Below, in pieces: positions 1-8,844 of a stretch of 14,509 nucleotides of DNA. The number at the start of each line of letters is the position of its first letter. The first letter of the stretch is position 1. The translations under genes were made by a program, and so were the position numbers. The stretch is taken from assembly GCA_035456465.1 (NCBI GenBank), contig DATIDD010000041.1, forward strand, positions 1-14,509, written 5' to 3'. The notes beneath the pieces are model-generated. The model ran no database searches. It saw nothing but the letters and a program-made list of their open reading frames with translations, and had not been told where the DNA came from. This DNA comes from DATHTC01 sp035456465 (GTDB lineage: Bacteria; Actinomycetota; Thermoleophilia; Gaiellales; Gaiellaceae).

Positions 1-1607
1 GCTCGTACATGGCCGGTGTGTACGGCGGCGGCCGTGCGATCGGCGACCGCGTGTTCGGGCCGGTCGAGCGCGTGATCTACCGCGTCTGCGGTGTCGACCC
101 CGACCGTGAGCAGCGCTGGACCGTCTACGCGGTGTCGGTGCTGGCCTTCAGCGCGGTGTCGGTGCTCGCGCTGTACGCGCTGCAGCGGTTGCAGGGCCAC
201 TTGCCGCTCAACCCGACCGGCATGGCCGCGGTGACGCCCGCGGTCGCATGGAACACGTCGGTCAGCTTCGTGACCAACACCAACTGGCAGAGCTACTCCG
301 GCGAGTCGACGATGAGCCACCTCACGCAGCTCGCCGGGCTGACGGTGCAGAACTTCGTCTCCGCCGCCGTCGGCGTCGCCGTCGCCGTCGCGGTGATCCG
401 AGGGTTGACGAGACGTCGCGCCGACACGATCGGGAACTTCTGGGCCGACCTCGTCCGGACGACCGTCCGCGTCCTGCTGCCGCTCGCGACCGCCGTCGCG
501 CTGCTGCTGGTGAGCCAGGGCGTCGTCCAGACGCTGCGCGGCCCGGCCGAGGCGCGGACGCTCGAGGGCGCGACGCAGGAGCTCTACCGCGCGCCGGTGG
601 CGAGCCAGGAGGCGATCAAGGAGCTCGGGACGAACGGCGGCGGGATCGCGAACGCGAACTCGGCGCACCCGTTCGAGAATCCGAGCGGCTTCACGAACCT
701 CGTCGAGCTGTCGGCGATCCTGCTGATCCCGTTCGCGCTCACGTACGCGTTCGGCCGCCTCGTCGGGAGCCAGCGGGAGGGGTGGGCGATCTTCGCGGCG
801 ATGTTCGCCCTCTGGCTCGGCTCGGCGGCCGTCGCGACCTGGTTCGAGGTGGAGGGCAACCCGCGCGTCGCGGTCGCCGCGGCGAACATGGAGGGCAAGG
901 AAGCGCGATTCGGCGCGCCGGCGTCCGCCCTGTTCGCGGCGACGACGACGGGCACGTCCACCGGCGCGGTGATCGCGTCGCACGACAGCTTCACGCCCGG
1001 CGGCGGCGCGGTGCCGCTCGTCAACATGATGCTGGGCGAGGTGTCGCCGGGCGGCGTCGGCGCGGGGCTCTACGGGATGCTCGTGTTCGCGCTGCTCGCC
1101 GTCTTCCTCGCCGGGCTGATGGTCGGGCGGACGCCCGAGTACCTCGGGAAGAAGGTCCAGGCGGCGGAGATGAAGCTGGTCGTGCTCTCCCTGCTCGTGG
1201 TGCCGGTGCTCGTGCTCGGCCTCAGCGCCGTCTCCGTCCTGCTCGACTCGGCGCGCGCCTCGATCCTCAACCCCGGTCCGCACGGGCTCACCGAGGTGCT
1301 CTACGCCTTCACGTCCGCCGCCAACAACAACGGCTCGGCGTTCGGCGGCCTCGCCGGCGACACCGACTGGTTCAACGCGACGCTCGGCCTCGCCATGCTC
1401 GGAGGCCGCTTCCTGCTGATCGTCGCGGTGCTCGCGATCGCCGGCTCGCTCGCCCGCAAGCAGCCCGTGCCCGCCACCGCCGGGACGTTCCCGACGGGGA
1501 CGCCGCTGTTCGCGGGCCTGCTCGTCGCCGTCGTCCTGATCGTCGTCGGGCTCACGTACTTCCCCGTGCTCGCGCTCGGCCCGATCGTGGAGCAGCTCGC
1601 GCTGTGA
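1..1607 (+). CDS. kdpA: Potassium-transporting ATPase subunit KdpA (5'-truncated by window edge)
   Basis: KdpA is the membrane subunit of the Kdp pump that selects and binds K+. Counting from the Met at position 9, all four selectivity-filter regions are visible: TNTNWQ (89-94), GTNGGG (207-212), TTTGTSTGAV (312-321) and NNNG (439-442). Conserved stretches such as NMEGKE and GRTPEYLGKK are also present. The frame is open to the left edge and reads Ser-Tyr before that Met. Alignment by eye with E. coli KdpA (557 aa) puts this Met about 22-25 residues into the protein, so the first transmembrane helix and the true start lie outside the window. Filter 3 has Thr (T318) where E. coli has Cys. The stop overlaps the kdpB start by 4 bases. 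Identity is certain from sequence; the role is family knowledge. Confidence 0.97.
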   Translation, partial: SYMAGVYGGGRAIGDRVFGPVERVIYRVCGVDPDREQRWTVYAVSVLAFSAVSVLALYALQRLQGHLPLNPTGMAAVTPAVAWNTSVSFVTNTNWQSYSGESTMSHLTQLAGLTVQNFVSAAVGVAVAVAVIRGLTRRRADTIGNFWADLVRTTVRVLLPLATAVALLLVSQGVVQTLRGPAEARTLEGATQELYRAPVASQEAIKELGTNGGGIANANSAHPFENPSGFTNLVELSAILLIPFALTYAFGRLVGSQREGWAIFAAMFALWLGSAAVATWFEVEGNPRVAVAAANMEGKEARFGAPASALFAATTTGTSTGAVIASHDSFTPGGGAVPLVNMMLGEVSPGGVGAGLYGMLVFALLAVFLAGLMVGRTPEYLGKKVQAAEMKLVVLSLLVVPVLVLGLSAVSVLLDSARASILNPGPHGLTEVLYAFTSAANNNGSAFGGLAGDTDWFNATLGLAMLGGRFLLIVAVLAIAGSLARKQPVPATAGTFPTGTPLFAGLLVAVVLIVVGLTYFPVLALGPIVEQLAL

Positions 1608-3616
1608 CGCGCCCGGCGACCTCCCTCCTCGACGCCGCGATCGCCCGCGCGGCGGCGCTCGAGAGCGTGCGGAAGCTCGACCCGCGGCGGATGGCACGCA
1701 ACCCCGTCATGTTCGTCGTCGAGGTCGGCAGCGTCGTCGTCACGGCGATCGCCGTCGCGGATCCCTCCGCCTTCGCCTGGCTGATCGCGGTGTGGCTCTG
1801 GTTCACGGTGCTGTTCGCGAACGTCGCCGAGGCGCTGGCCGAGGGCCGCGGCAGGGCGCAGGCGGAAGCCCTGCGGCGGACGCGGGCCGAGACGATCGCG
1901 CACCGCCGGCTCCCGGACGGCTCGTCGGAGGACGTCGTCTCGAGCGTCCTGGCCGAGGGGGACGTCGTCGTCGTGTCGGCCGGCGAGCCGATCCCGGCCG
2001 ACGGCGAGGTCGTCGAGGGCATCGCGAGCGTCGACGAGTCGGCGATCACCGGCGAGTCCGCTCCGGTGATCCGCGAGTCCGGGGGCGACCGCTCGGCCGT
2101 GACGGGTGGGACGCGCGTGCTCTCGGACCGAATCGTCGTGCGCGTGACCCAGCGCCCCGGCGAGAGCTTCCTCGACCGGATGATCGCGCTCGTGGAAGGG
2201 TCGTCGCGGCAGAAGACGCCCAACGAGATCGCGCTCGACATCCTCCTCGCGGGTCTGACGATCGTCTTCCTGATCGCGGTCGCGACGCTGCAGCCGTTCG
2301 CGATCGCCTCGGGCGACCGGCAGGACACGGTCGTGCTCGTCGCGCTGCTCGTCTGCCTGATCCCTACGACGATCGGCGGGCTGCTGTCCGCGATCGGGAT
2401 CGCCGGCATGGACCGGCTCGTGCGCCGGAACGTGCTCGCCCTCTCGGGCCGGGCGGTCGAGGCCGCCGGCGACTGCTCGACGCTGCTCCTGGACAAGACC
2501 GGCACGATCACCCTCGGCAACCGCCAGGCGGCCGAGTTCCTCCCGCTCGCCGGCGTCACCGAGGCGGAGCTGGCCGACGCGGCGCAGCTCTCCAGCCTCG
2601 CCGACGAGACGCCCGAGGGCCGCTCGATCGTGGTGTTGGCGAAGGTTCGGTTCGCCCTGCGCGAGCGGGAGCTCGCGGGCGCGACGCTCGTGCCGTTCAG
2701 CGCGCAGACGCGGATGAGCGGGGTCGACCTGGACGGGCGCTCGATCCGCAAGGGCGCGGCGGATGCGATCCGTCGCTGGGTCGAGGACCGGGGCCGACGG
2801 CTCGCTCCCGAGCTCGGCGAGCTCGTCGACGGCGTCGCGCTCGGCGGCGGGACGCCGCTCGTCGTCGCCGAGAACGGCCGGGCCCTCGGGGTCGTGCACC
2901 TCAAGGACGTCGTCAAGGAGGGGCTGCGCGAGCGCTTCGACGAGCTGCGCACGATGGGCATCCGCACCGTGATGATCACCGGCGACAACCCGCTGACCGC
3001 ACGTGCGATCGCCGAGGAGGCCGGCGTCGACGACTTCCTCGCCGAGGCGACGCCGGAGGACAAGATGGCGCTGATCCGGCGGGAGCAGGCCGGCGGCAAC
3101 CTCGTCGCGATGACGGGCGACGGCACGAACGACGCGCCGGCGCTCGCGCAGGCGGACGTCGGCGTGGCGATGAACACCGGCACGCAGGCGGCCCGCGAGG
3201 CCGGGAACATGGTCGACCTCGACTCGAACCCGACGAAGCTGATCGAGATCGTCGAGATCGGCAAGCAGCTGCTGATCACGCGCGGCTCGCTGACGACGTT
3301 CTCGATCGCGAACGACGTCGCCAAGTACTTCGCGATCATCCCGGCGATGTTCGCCGCGACGTTTCCGGCGCTCGACGAGCTCAACCTGATGCGGCTCGCG
3401 AGCCCGGAGTCGGCGATCCTCTCCGCGGTCGTCTTCAACGCGCTCGTGATCGTCGCGCTGATCCCGATCGCGCTCCGCGGCGTCCGCTTCCGCGCGGGCT
3501 CCGCCGCGGCGGTGCTCCGCCGGAACCTGCTCGTGTTCGGCGCCGGCGGCCTCGTCGCGCCGTTCCTCGGCATCAAGGCGATCGATCTCGTCGTCGGCGG
3601 CCTGGGGATCGTCTGA
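1604..3616 (+). CDS. kdpB: Potassium-transporting P-type ATPase subunit KdpB
   Basis: KdpB is the P-type ATPase subunit that couples ATP hydrolysis to K+ uptake. I place the start at GTG 1604, inside the kdpA stop (GTGA overlap), which gives 670 aa against 682 in E. coli. The frame is open far upstream of this, but that stretch is a low-complexity shadow of kdpA. Visible motifs are the actuator loop TGES (149-152), the phosphorylation site DKTGT with D297, the Kdp-typical RQKTPNEIALDILL segment, the KGA nucleotide-binding motif, and the hinge motif GDGTNDAPAL with D506 and D510. The Ser of TGES corresponds to the residue reported as an inhibitory phosphorylation site in E. coli KdpB (Ser162). 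Nothing is truncated. The gene runs directly into kdpC. Confidence 0.97.
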   Translation: MTRPATSLLDAAIARAAALESVRKLDPRRMARNPVMFVVEVGSVVVTAIAVADPSAFAWLIAVWLWFTVLFANVAEALAEGRGRAQAEALRRTRAETIAHRRLPDGSSEDVVSSVLAEGDVVVVSAGEPIPADGEVVEGIASVDESAITGESAPVIRESGGDRSAVTGGTRVLSDRIVVRVTQRPGESFLDRMIALVEGSSRQKTPNEIALDILLAGLTIVFLIAVATLQPFAIASGDRQDTVVLVALLVCLIPTTIGGLLSAIGIAGMDRLVRRNVLALSGRAVEAAGDCSTLLLDKTGTITLGNRQAAEFLPLAGVTEAELADAAQLSSLADETPEGRSIVVLAKVRFALRERELAGATLVPFSAQTRMSGVDLDGRSIRKGAADAIRRWVEDRGRRLAPELGELVDGVALGGGTPLVVAENGRALGVVHLKDVVKEGLRERFDELRTMGIRTVMITGDNPLTARAIAEEAGVDDFLAEATPEDKMALIRREQAGGNLVAMTGDGTNDAPALAQADVGVAMNTGTQAAREAGNMVDLDSNPTKLIEIVEIGKQLLITRGSLTTFSIANDVAKYFAIIPAMFAATFPALDELNLMRLASPESAILSAVVFNALVIVALIPIALRGVRFRAGSAAAVLRRNLLVFGAGGLVAPFLGIKAIDLVVGGLGIV

Positions 3617-4177
3617 GTGCGCCGACAGCTCGCCCCCGCCGTGGTCGTGCTCGCGCTGCTCACCGTGCTCACGGGGCTCGCGTACCCGCTGGCGGTGACG
3701 GGCGCGGCGCAGGTGGCGTTCGCCGACCGCGCGAACGGGTCGCTCCTCTCGCGGGACGGCGAGGTGGTCGGGTCACGCCTGATCGGCCAGGAGTTCTCCG
3801 GCGCGCGCTACTTCCACCCCCGTCCGTCAGCCGCCGGCGCCGGCTACGACGCGATGGCGAGCGGGCCGTCGAACCTCGGCCCCACCAACCCGCGCCTCCT
3901 CGAGTCGGTGCGCAAGCGGCGCGCCGCGTACCGGCGGGAGAACGGCGCGGTGGCGCCCGTCGACGCGCTGACCGCCTCGGCCTCGGGGCTCGACCCGCAC
4001 ATCTCGCCCGCGAACGCCCGTCGCCAGGCTGCGCGGGTGGCGGCCGCGCGCGGCCTCGGCCTCCCCGCCGTCCTCTCGCTCGTCGGCGAGCACACCGACG
4101 GCCGCTCGCTGGGCTTCCTCGGCGAGCCGGGCGTGAACGTGCTCGAGCTCAACCTCGCCCTGGACGCGCGGGCGTAG
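3617..4177 (+). CDS. kdpC: Potassium-transporting ATPase subunit KdpC
   Basis: KdpC is a small single-pass subunit needed for assembly and activity of the KdpFABC complex. The GTG start at 3617 directly follows the kdpB TGA with no gap. The product is 186 aa (E. coli 190 aa). An N-terminal hydrophobic helix lies at about residues 5-30. Family signatures follow: GSRLIGQ, YFHPRPSA, SGPSNLGPTNP, the SASGLDPHISP block, and a C-terminal HTDGRSLGFLGEPGVNVLELN segment. The full-length match and the position between kdpB and kdpD make the call secure. Confidence 0.97.
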   Translation: MRRQLAPAVVVLALLTVLTGLAYPLAVTGAAQVAFADRANGSLLSRDGEVVGSRLIGQEFSGARYFHPRPSAAGAGYDAMASGPSNLGPTNPRLLESVRKRRAAYRRENGAVAPVDALTASASGLDPHISPANARRQAARVAAARGLGLPAVLSLVGEHTDGRSLGFLGEPGVNVLELNLALDARA

Positions 4178-4186
4178 CCTCTGCCC

Positions 4187-6673
4187 ATGGCGCGCGGGAG
4201 GCTGCGCATCTACCTCGGAGCGGCCGCCGGCGTCGGCAAGACCTTCGCGATGCTCAACGAAGGCCGCCGCCGCCGCGACTACGGCGAGGACGTCGTCGTC
4301 GGCTTCGTCGAGGCACACGGGCGGCGCAAGACCGCGGAGCAGGTCGCGGACCTCGAGGTGGTGCCGCGACGGCGGATCGAGTATCGCGGCGCCGGGTTCG
4401 AGGAGCTGGACGTCGACGCGCTGCTCGCACGGCGGCCGCAGGTCGCGCTCGTCGACGAGCTCGCGCACACGAACGTCCCGGGCTCGCGGAACGAGAAGCG
4501 TTGGCAGGACGTCGAGGAGCTCCTGGCTGCCGGAATCGACGTCATCTCGACGCTGAACATCCAGCACCTCGAGTCGCTCAACGACGTCGTCGAGCAGATC
4601 ACCGGCGTGCCCCAGCGCGAGCGCATCCCCGACGAGGTCGTGCGGCGCGCGGACGAGCTCCAGCTCACCGACCTCACGCCGCTCGCGCTCCGCAACCGGC
4701 TCGCCCGCGGCGACGTCTACCCGCCCGAGCGGATCGACGCGGCGCTCGCGAACTACTTCCGCCCCGGCAACCTCTCGGCGCTCCGCGAGCTCGCGCTCGC
4801 GTGGCTCGCAGACCGCGTGGACGAGGCGCTGGCCGAGTACCGCGAGCAGCACGGCATCGGCGAGCCGTGGGAGACGCGCGAGCGGGTCGTCGTCGCGCTC
4901 ACCGGCTCGGCGGACGGGGATCGGCTCGTCCGTCGCGCCGCGCGGGTCGCTCGACGGACGAAGGGCGAGCTCCTCGCCGTGCACGTGATTCCCCAGGACG
5001 GGCTCTCCGCGCCCTCGGCCGGGCTCCTCGCGCGGCAGCGCCAGCTCGTGGAGGATCTCGGAGGCACGTACCACGAGGTCGCCGGAGCCGACGTCGGCGA
5101 GGCACTGCTCGAGTCGGCGCGCTCGCTCAACGCCACGCAGCTCGTCATGGGCGCCAGCCGCCGGTCGAAGTGGCAGCGGCTCACGCGCGGCTCGGTGATC
5201 GGGCGAGTCATTCGCGAGTCCGGCGCCGGCATCGACGTCCACGTCGTCAGCTACCCGGAGGGGCGGTCGGAGGACGCGTTCGCCGTCCCGCGTACGCGGC
5301 GGCCCGCCTCGCTCCCGCGACGGCGTCGGCTCCTGGGCGCGCTGCTCGCCGCCGTCGGCCTGCCCCTGCTGACCCTGCTCCTCGCCCAGCTGCGGGACCA
5401 GCTCGAGCTCCCGAGCGTCCTGCTCCTGTTCCTCCTCCTCGTGGCCGCGGTCTCCGCCGTCGGCGGGCTCTGGCCGGCGCTCGCGGCCGCCGTCGCCGGC
5501 TTCCTGCTCGCCAACTGGTACTTCACCCCGCCCTTCCACACCTTCACCATCGCGGACGGGGAGAACATCCTCGCCCTCGTCGTGTTCCTCGCGGTCGCGG
5601 TGATCGTGAGCTCGTTCGTCGCCCTCGCCGCGCGCCGTGCTGCCGAGGGCGCGCGTGCGCGGGCCGAGGCCGAGGCGCTGCTCCGGCTCGCCGGCTCCTC
5701 CTCCGCCGCCACCGTGCTCGACGGCCTCCGCCGCGTGCTCGGCCTGGAGGGCGCCGCCGTCCTGGGCCGCTCCGCCGGCGGCTGGCAGCTCGAGGCCGGG
5801 AGCGGCGACCGCGTGCCCGAGACCCCGGACGCCGCGACGACGACGGTCGAGCTCGGCCCCGACCACCTGCTCGCCCTCACCGGCGGGCCGATCCGCAGCG
5901 AGGACCAGCGCGTGCTCGACGCCTTCGCGAAGGAGCTCGCGGCCTCGGTCGAGCTCGACGCGATCGCCTCCGAGGCGGAGGCCGCCGGCGCCCTCTCGGC
6001 GGCGAGCGAGCTGCGGGCCGCGCTCCTCTCCGCCGTCTCGCACGACCTCCGGACGCCGCTCTCGGCGATCAAGGCCTCGGTCACCAGCCTGCTCCAGGAG
6101 GACGTCGACTGGACGCCCGCGGCGCGGCGCGAATTCCTCGAGACGATCGACGAGGAGACGGATCGGTTGAACGCCCTCGTCGGCAACCTGCTCGACATGA
6201 GTCGCCTCAACGCCGGCGCGCTCGAGATCAGCGCTGCGCCGGTCGGGCTCGAGGAGGTGGTCCCGACCGCGCTCCGCAGCCTCGGGCTCGGCGACGAGGA
6301 CATCCGGCTCGACGTCGACGAGACGCTCCCGCGCGTGCTGGCCGACGCGGGGCTGCTGGAGCGCGCGCTCGCCAACCTCATCGACAACGCGATCCGCTTC
6401 TCGCCGCCCGGCGCGCCGCCGCGCCTCACCGCGGGAGCGGTCGACGGCGTCGTCGACGTCCGCATCGCGGACCGCGGGCCGGGAGTTCCCGCCGCCGAGC
6501 GGGATCGGCTCTTCCTGCCGTTCCAGCGGCTCGGCGACTCGGCGCCCCAGGGCGTCGGCCTCGGGATGGCGGTCGCGAAAGGCTTCGTCGAGGCGATGGG
6601 CGGCGAGATCGAGGCCGAGGAGACTCCCGGCGGCGGTCTCACCGTCGTCGTGCGCCTGCGGGCGGCCCTGTGA
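4187..6673 (+). CDS. kdpD: Osmosensitive K+ channel sensor histidine kinase KdpD
   Basis: KdpD is the membrane sensor kinase of the Kdp two-component system (828 aa; E. coli 894). Domains in order: an N-terminal KdpD domain with Walker A GAAAGVGKT (11-19) and the Walker-B-like VDELAHTN (89-96); a universal-stress-protein (USP) domain at about 233-350 ending in GASRRSKWQRL; four hydrophobic helices at about 381-485; a linker in the GAF position; a HisKA box SHDLRTPLS with phospho-acceptor H619; an N box with N730/N734 (NLIDN); and ATP-lid motifs DRGPGVP and GVGLGMA. It starts at ATG 4187, 9 bases after kdpC, with no obvious ribosome binding site, so translation is probably coupled. In several Gram-positives the USP domain binds c-di-AMP; whether this one does cannot be read from sequence alone. 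It overlaps kdpE by 4 bases. Confidence 0.96.
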   Translation: MARGRLRIYLGAAAGVGKTFAMLNEGRRRRDYGEDVVVGFVEAHGRRKTAEQVADLEVVPRRRIEYRGAGFEELDVDALLARRPQVALVDELAHTNVPGSRNEKRWQDVEELLAAGIDVISTLNIQHLESLNDVVEQITGVPQRERIPDEVVRRADELQLTDLTPLALRNRLARGDVYPPERIDAALANYFRPGNLSALRELALAWLADRVDEALAEYREQHGIGEPWETRERVVVALTGSADGDRLVRRAARVARRTKGELLAVHVIPQDGLSAPSAGLLARQRQLVEDLGGTYHEVAGADVGEALLESARSLNATQLVMGASRRSKWQRLTRGSVIGRVIRESGAGIDVHVVSYPEGRSEDAFAVPRTRRPASLPRRRRLLGALLAAVGLPLLTLLLAQLRDQLELPSVLLLFLLLVAAVSAVGGLWPALAAAVAGFLLANWYFTPPFHTFTIADGENILALVVFLAVAVIVSSFVALAARRAAEGARARAEAEALLRLAGSSSAATVLDGLRRVLGLEGAAVLGRSAGGWQLEAGSGDRVPETPDAATTTVELGPDHLLALTGGPIRSEDQRVLDAFAKELAASVELDAIASEAEAAGALSAASELRAALLSAVSHDLRTPLSAIKASVTSLLQEDVDWTPAARREFLETIDEETDRLNALVGNLLDMSRLNAGALEISAAPVGLEEVVPTALRSLGLGDEDIRLDVDETLPRVLADAGLLERALANLIDNAIRFSPPGAPPRLTAGAVDGVVDVRIADRGPGVPAAERDRLFLPFQRLGDSAPQGVGLGMAVAKGFVEAMGGEIEAEETPGGGLTVVVRLRAAL

Positions 6674-7410
6674 GCCGCGCCACCGGGCGGGGGCGCGCGA
6701 CGGAGCGGATCCTCGTCGTCGACGACGAGCCGCAGATCCTCCGCGCGCTCGCCGTCAACCTGACGGCTCGCGGCTACGAGGTCGACCTCGCCGCCACGGG
6801 CGAGCAGGCGCTGGCCGTCGCGGCGCGGAAGCACCCGGACCTCGTCGTCCTCGACCTCGGCCTCCCCGGGCTCGACGGCGTCGACGTGATTCGCGGTCTC
6901 CGCGGCTGGACGCGCGTGCCGATCATCGTCCTCTCCGTCCGCGAGCGCGAAGCGGACAAGGTCGCGGCACTCGACGCGGGCGCCGACGACTACGTGACGA
7001 AGCCGTTCGGGATGGACGAGCTCCTCGCCCGCCTCCGCGCCGCCCTCCGGCGCTCGGCGCCGGCGGCGGAGGATGCGGTCGTCGAGACGCCCGACTTCAC
7101 CGTCGACCTCGCAGCCAAGCGCGTGGTGCGCGACGGCACGGAGGTGCGGCTGACGCCGACCGAATGGCACCTCGTCGAGGTGCTCGTGCGCAACCCCGGC
7201 AAGCTCGTGAGCCAGCGCCAGCTCCTCCAGGAGGTCTGGGGGCCACAGTACGAGCGCGAGACGAACTACCTCCGCGTGTACTTCGCCCAGATCCGCCGCA
7301 AGCTCGAGCCGGACCCGGCGCGGCCGCGCTACTTCCTCACCGAGCCGCGGATGGGGTACCGCTTCGTCGGGGACGACGGCGGGGCGGGGTCGCCGCGTCC
7401 GCCTGCCTGA
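6670..7410 (+). CDS. kdpE: Kdp operon response regulator KdpE (OmpR/PhoB family)
   Basis: KdpE is the DNA-binding response regulator paired with KdpD. The start chosen is GTG 6670, overlapping the kdpD stop (GTGA), which gives 246 aa. A longer open frame extends upstream through the whole operon but is a coding shadow. The receiver domain shows the acidic pair D18/D19, phospho-acceptor D62 in VVLDLGLPG, and K111 in TKPF. The C-terminal winged helix is recognisable from LTPTEWHLVEVLVRNPGKLVSQ and YLRVYFAQIRRKLEPD to the MGYRF end. The N-terminus is about ten residues longer than in compact homologues, a feature shared with some actinobacterial KdpE proteins. Its expected target, the promoter ahead of kdpF/A, is outside the window. 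Confidence 0.95.
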   Translation: MSRATGRGRATERILVVDDEPQILRALAVNLTARGYEVDLAATGEQALAVAARKHPDLVVLDLGLPGLDGVDVIRGLRGWTRVPIIVLSVREREADKVAALDAGADDYVTKPFGMDELLARLRAALRRSAPAAEDAVVETPDFTVDLAAKRVVRDGTEVRLTPTEWHLVEVLVRNPGKLVSQRQLLQEVWGPQYERETNYLRVYFAQIRRKLEPDPARPRYFLTEPRMGYRFVGDDGGAGSPRPPA

Positions 7411-7423
7411 TCGCGCCCGGCAC

Positions 7424-7447
7424 CGACCGGCGCACCCCGCCCGGTCG
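7424..7447 (+). terminator. Possible hairpin terminator after kdpE
   Basis: The 7-base arms CGACCGG (7424-7430) and CCGGTCG (7441-7447) flank a 10-base loop and begin 14 bases after the kdpE stop. There is no T-tract. It lies in the 99-base gap between convergent genes (kdpE and the methyltransferase), where a terminator is expected. The stem is short and the surroundings are GC-rich, so this is tentative. Confidence 0.35.
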
Positions 7448-7509
7448 CTGCAGGTCGCCTGAACGGAGCGCGGCAGGACGACGTGGCGCAGCTCGAGCCG
7501 GAGGCGCCG

Positions 7510-8097
7510 TCACGCCACCGCGGCGGCCGCCCGCGGCCCGTCCAGGGTCGCGAGCAGGAGGTCGAGCTCGGCGCGGGACGCCACGACGACGCGGCGATGG
7601 AGCTGGATCGCGACGCTGCCATCGGGGAGCAGGCGCGTGCGGCTCGCTGCGACGAGGCGGCGGTACGGGTCGAGGCCGTCGCCGGGGGCGAACACGGCGT
7701 GCGGCGGCTCGCCCGCGAGCTCGAGGTGCCTCGGAGCGTCGGCCAGCGGGAGGTACGGGAGGTTGGCGACGACGAGGTCGAAGCGGCCCGCCACGGGATC
7801 GAGGAGGTCGCCGTGGTGGACGCTGACGCGCCCGCCGAGGCCGAGGCGACGAACGTTTCCGCGCGCCAGCGCGACCGCCGCCGCGCTCGTGTCGGTCGCG
7901 ACCACCTCGGCGAGCGGCAGCGCCGCGGCGAGCGCGACGGCGATCGCCCCCGAGCCCGTGCCGACGTCGGCGACGCGCGCCGGCCGGCCGCCGACGAGTG
8001 CCACGGCGGCGTCGACGAGCGCCTCGCTCGCCGGTCGCGGCGTCATCACGCTGCCCGGCAGCGCGCGCAGGCCCAGCCCTCGAAAGGAGACGTCCAT
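7510..8097 (-). CDS. PrmC/HemK-like class I SAM-dependent methyltransferase, lacking the N-terminal domain
   Basis: The product is 195 aa. It has a SAM-binding fold with motif I DVGTGSGAIAVALA (44-57), acidic D69 closing the second strand, GDLLD (96-100), and a motif IV reading NLPY (112-115) where PrmC has NPPY. The segment before motif I (VMTPRPASEALVDAA) resembles the IPRPETE region of PrmC, so this is the HemK/PrmC catalytic core. The helical N-terminal domain that PrmC uses to hold release factors is missing. The frame is open 108 bases further upstream but offers no ATG or GTG, so ATG 8097 is the start, with a weak GAGG 5-8 bases before it. The substrate is unknown; it may modify a protein glutamine or something else. 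Confidence 0.8.
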   Translation of the reverse strand: MDVSFRGLGLRALPGSVMTPRPASEALVDAAVALVGGRPARVADVGTGSGAIAVALAAALPLAEVVATDTSAAAVALARGNVRRLGLGGRVSVHHGDLLDPVAGRFDLVVANLPYLPLADAPRHLELAGEPPHAVFAPGDGLDPYRRLVAASRTRLLPDGSVAIQLHRRVVVASRAELDLLLATLDGPRAAAAVA

Positions 8098-8248
8098 GTG
8101 CCTCGTTGGTGTCCCGCCGCCCCGGCGTCTTACGGGTGGAGCGCCACGCAGCCGGCGGGTCTCGGACGGACGGCTGCTCAGAGCCCTTCGCCGGCCGAGG
8201 TGATTTCATCGGCTCATCCGGCATCAAGCGAACGACGGAGGTGAGTCT

Positions 8249-8686
8249 GTGGCGACGGAAACCGAGCCGCCGAGCGTCGAGACGCTCGAGCGCCTGCTCG
8301 ACGCCTTCAACGCGCACGACATCGACTCGGTGATGAGCTTCTTCGCCGACGACTGCGCGCTCGAGCTGCCGCGCGGTCCCGATCCGTGGGGGCGCCGGCT
8401 GGAGGGGAGGGACCGAGTGCGAGAGGGACTTGCCGGCCGCTTCGCCGGCATCCCCGACGTCCACTACGGCGACGATCGCCATTGGCTCGCCGGCGATCGC
8501 GGCTGCTCCGAATGGCTCTTGACCGGTACCAGCGCTGAGGGCGAGAAGATCGAGGTGCGGGGCTGCGACCTGTTCGAGTTCCGGGGCGGCAAGATCACCC
8601 GCAAGGACTCGTACTGGAAGATCGTCGAGCGCCAGGTCGCCGCGGACGACGCTCCGCCCGAACCCGGAGCCGCAACCGAGCGGTGA
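8249..8686 (+). CDS. SnoaL/NTF2-like domain protein
   Basis: The product is a 145-aa single-domain protein. The GTG start at 8249 follows a strong ribosome binding site GGAGG (8237-8241) at 7-base spacing. The pattern ETLERLLDAFNAHDIDSVMSFFADDCALE, then a GRDRVREGLAGRF helix, and a C-terminal GCDLFEFRGGKITRKDSYWK is typical of the SnoaL-like branch of the NTF2 fold, which forms small cone-shaped pockets. Members include polyketide cyclases, ketosteroid-isomerase relatives and many proteins of unknown role. No specific substrate can be given. The gene stands alone, diverging from the methyltransferase gene across 151 bases in which I see no convincing promoter. Confidence 0.8.
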   Translation: MATETEPPSVETLERLLDAFNAHDIDSVMSFFADDCALELPRGPDPWGRRLEGRDRVREGLAGRFAGIPDVHYGDDRHWLAGDRGCSEWLLTGTSAEGEKIEVRGCDLFEFRGGKITRKDSYWKIVERQVAADDAPPEPGAATER

Positions 8687-8739
8687 CGACGTCGGCCTCC
8701 CGTTCGGCCGGGTCAGGCCGGGCTTCGCGACTCACGAAT

Positions 8740-8769
8740 GTGACAGGTTGCACAAATTTCGAGTATGCT
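8740..8769 (+). promoter_or_regulatory. Probable housekeeping-sigma promoter for the ABM-like gene
   Basis: GTGACA (8740-8745, close to TTGACA) and TATGCT (8764-8769, close to TATAAT) are separated by 18 bases. They sit in an unusually AT-rich patch (8746-8765) for this window. Predicted transcription begins near 8776, giving a leader of about 120 bases before the ATG at 8897. Confidence 0.5.
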
Positions 8770-8844
8770 CTCCGAGCGCCTGGTCGAGCGTCGAAGCCGC
8801 CGAGGCATTAGCACTCCTCTTCAGCTGTTCCGGGCCCGAGCGCA

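Noticed and set aside
1552..6043. Very long minus-strand frames of 706 and 738 codons opposite kdpB and kdpD
   Set aside because: Their translations are low-complexity Ser/Arg/Ala or Glu/Arg/Gly-rich with no domain motif, as expected for antisense frames of GC-rich genes.
1792..7410. An 1872-codon open frame on the + strand spanning kdpB to kdpE
   Set aside because: Only its last 246 codons are a real gene (kdpE). The rest is Arg/Gly/Pro-rich shadow of kdpB, kdpC and kdpD, kept open by the high GC content.
7337..8482. A 381-codon minus-strand frame overlapping the methyltransferase and SnoaL genes
   Set aside because: It is out of frame with the recognisable methyltransferase and becomes an Arg-rich shadow. 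It also overlaps a SnoaL gene that has a strong ribosome binding site.
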